Assembly: GCA_964455635.1 (NCBI GenBank)
Contig: CAYVWX010000179.1
Span: forward strand, 1-6,468
DNA from: B16-G9 sp964455635
GTDB taxonomy: Bacteria; Bacteroidota; Bacteroidia; Bacteroidales; F082
Direction of reading: 5' to 3'
DNA: 6,468 nt
A program made the translations under genes and the position numbers. A model generated the notes under the pieces. It was not told the DNA's origin, did not search any database, and saw only the letters and a program-made list of their open reading frames with translations. Below are positions 6,353-6,468 of the stretch, piece by piece (the first letter of the stretch is position 1; each line of letters begins with the position of its first letter).

Positions 6353-6419
6353 CAAATTCACCCTGTGGAATAGTTTTCAAATTCCATAGGGTAAAAATAA
6401 AATTATAAACACATGAAAC
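6353..6419 (+). repeat. Copy C of the ACCCTGTGGAAT palindromic element, with orphan start codon
   Basis: ACCCTGTGGAAT (6360-6371) and ATTCCATAGGGT (6381-6392) form an inverted repeat with a 9-base loop. The single difference from copy B's right arm leaves a G-U pair in RNA, so the stem is kept. TCAAATT precedes the stem, as in copy B, and the identical 17-mer TTATAAACACATGAAAC follows (6403-6419). Here the ATG opens only a four-codon frame (M-K-H-S, then stop at 6422-6424), so no gene starts at this copy within the window. The remaining bases to 6468 hold nothing recognised beyond two GCAAGCT heptamers (6431-6437 and 6462-6468). Confidence 0.8.
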
Positions 6420-6468
6420 ATTCATGATTAGCAAGCTAAGCACACTAAAGCATGACCATTTGCAAGCT

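Noticed and set aside
6431..6468. Two GCAAGCT direct repeats at the right edge
   Set aside because: Seven bases repeated once near the window end is within chance; nothing else marks an element boundary.

Overview
The window looks like a chromosomal segment from a member of the Bacteroidota, probably class Bacteroidia (inference). The reasons are a YPNPA-type type IX secretion (T9SS) sorting domain on a secreted protease, an LSSC lipobox lipoprotein, the absence of Shine-Dalgarno sequences before every start, promoter-like TAnnTTTG boxes, and AT-rich spacers full of small palindromes.

Left part (1-3383, minus strand): a two-gene unit. The promoter-proximal gene encodes a 137-residue lipoprotein (3383 to 2970). 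After 21 bases comes a large M4 (thermolysin-family) metallopeptidase (2948 to beyond base 1; 982 residues visible). The peptidase has a signal peptide, an FTP/PepSY-type pro-region, a complete zinc and catalytic residue set, a Gly-rich linker, a beta-propeller-like region and a T9SS C-terminal signal cut by the window edge. The lipoprotein resembles the small M4-protease inhibitor family emfourin in its motif order, so the pair may be a protease with its own membrane-anchored inhibitor. This is the most interesting hypothesis in the window.

Middle (3384-4398): about 1 kb without a convincing gene. It separates the minus-strand pair from the plus-strand genes and holds candidate promoter elements, several palindromes and short decayed reading frames.

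Right part (4399-6272, plus strand): a complete 330-residue zinc-independent MDR-family oxidoreductase, a 290-base spacer packed with palindromic repeats, and nadD (nicotinate-nucleotide adenylyltransferase, NAD synthesis). A palindromic element built on ACCCTGTGGAAT occurs three times: diverged at 4215-4257, perfect just before nadD, and again just after nadD. The last two copies also share 17 bases that, in the first of them, contain the nadD start codon. The right-hand genes have no evident functional link to the protease pair.
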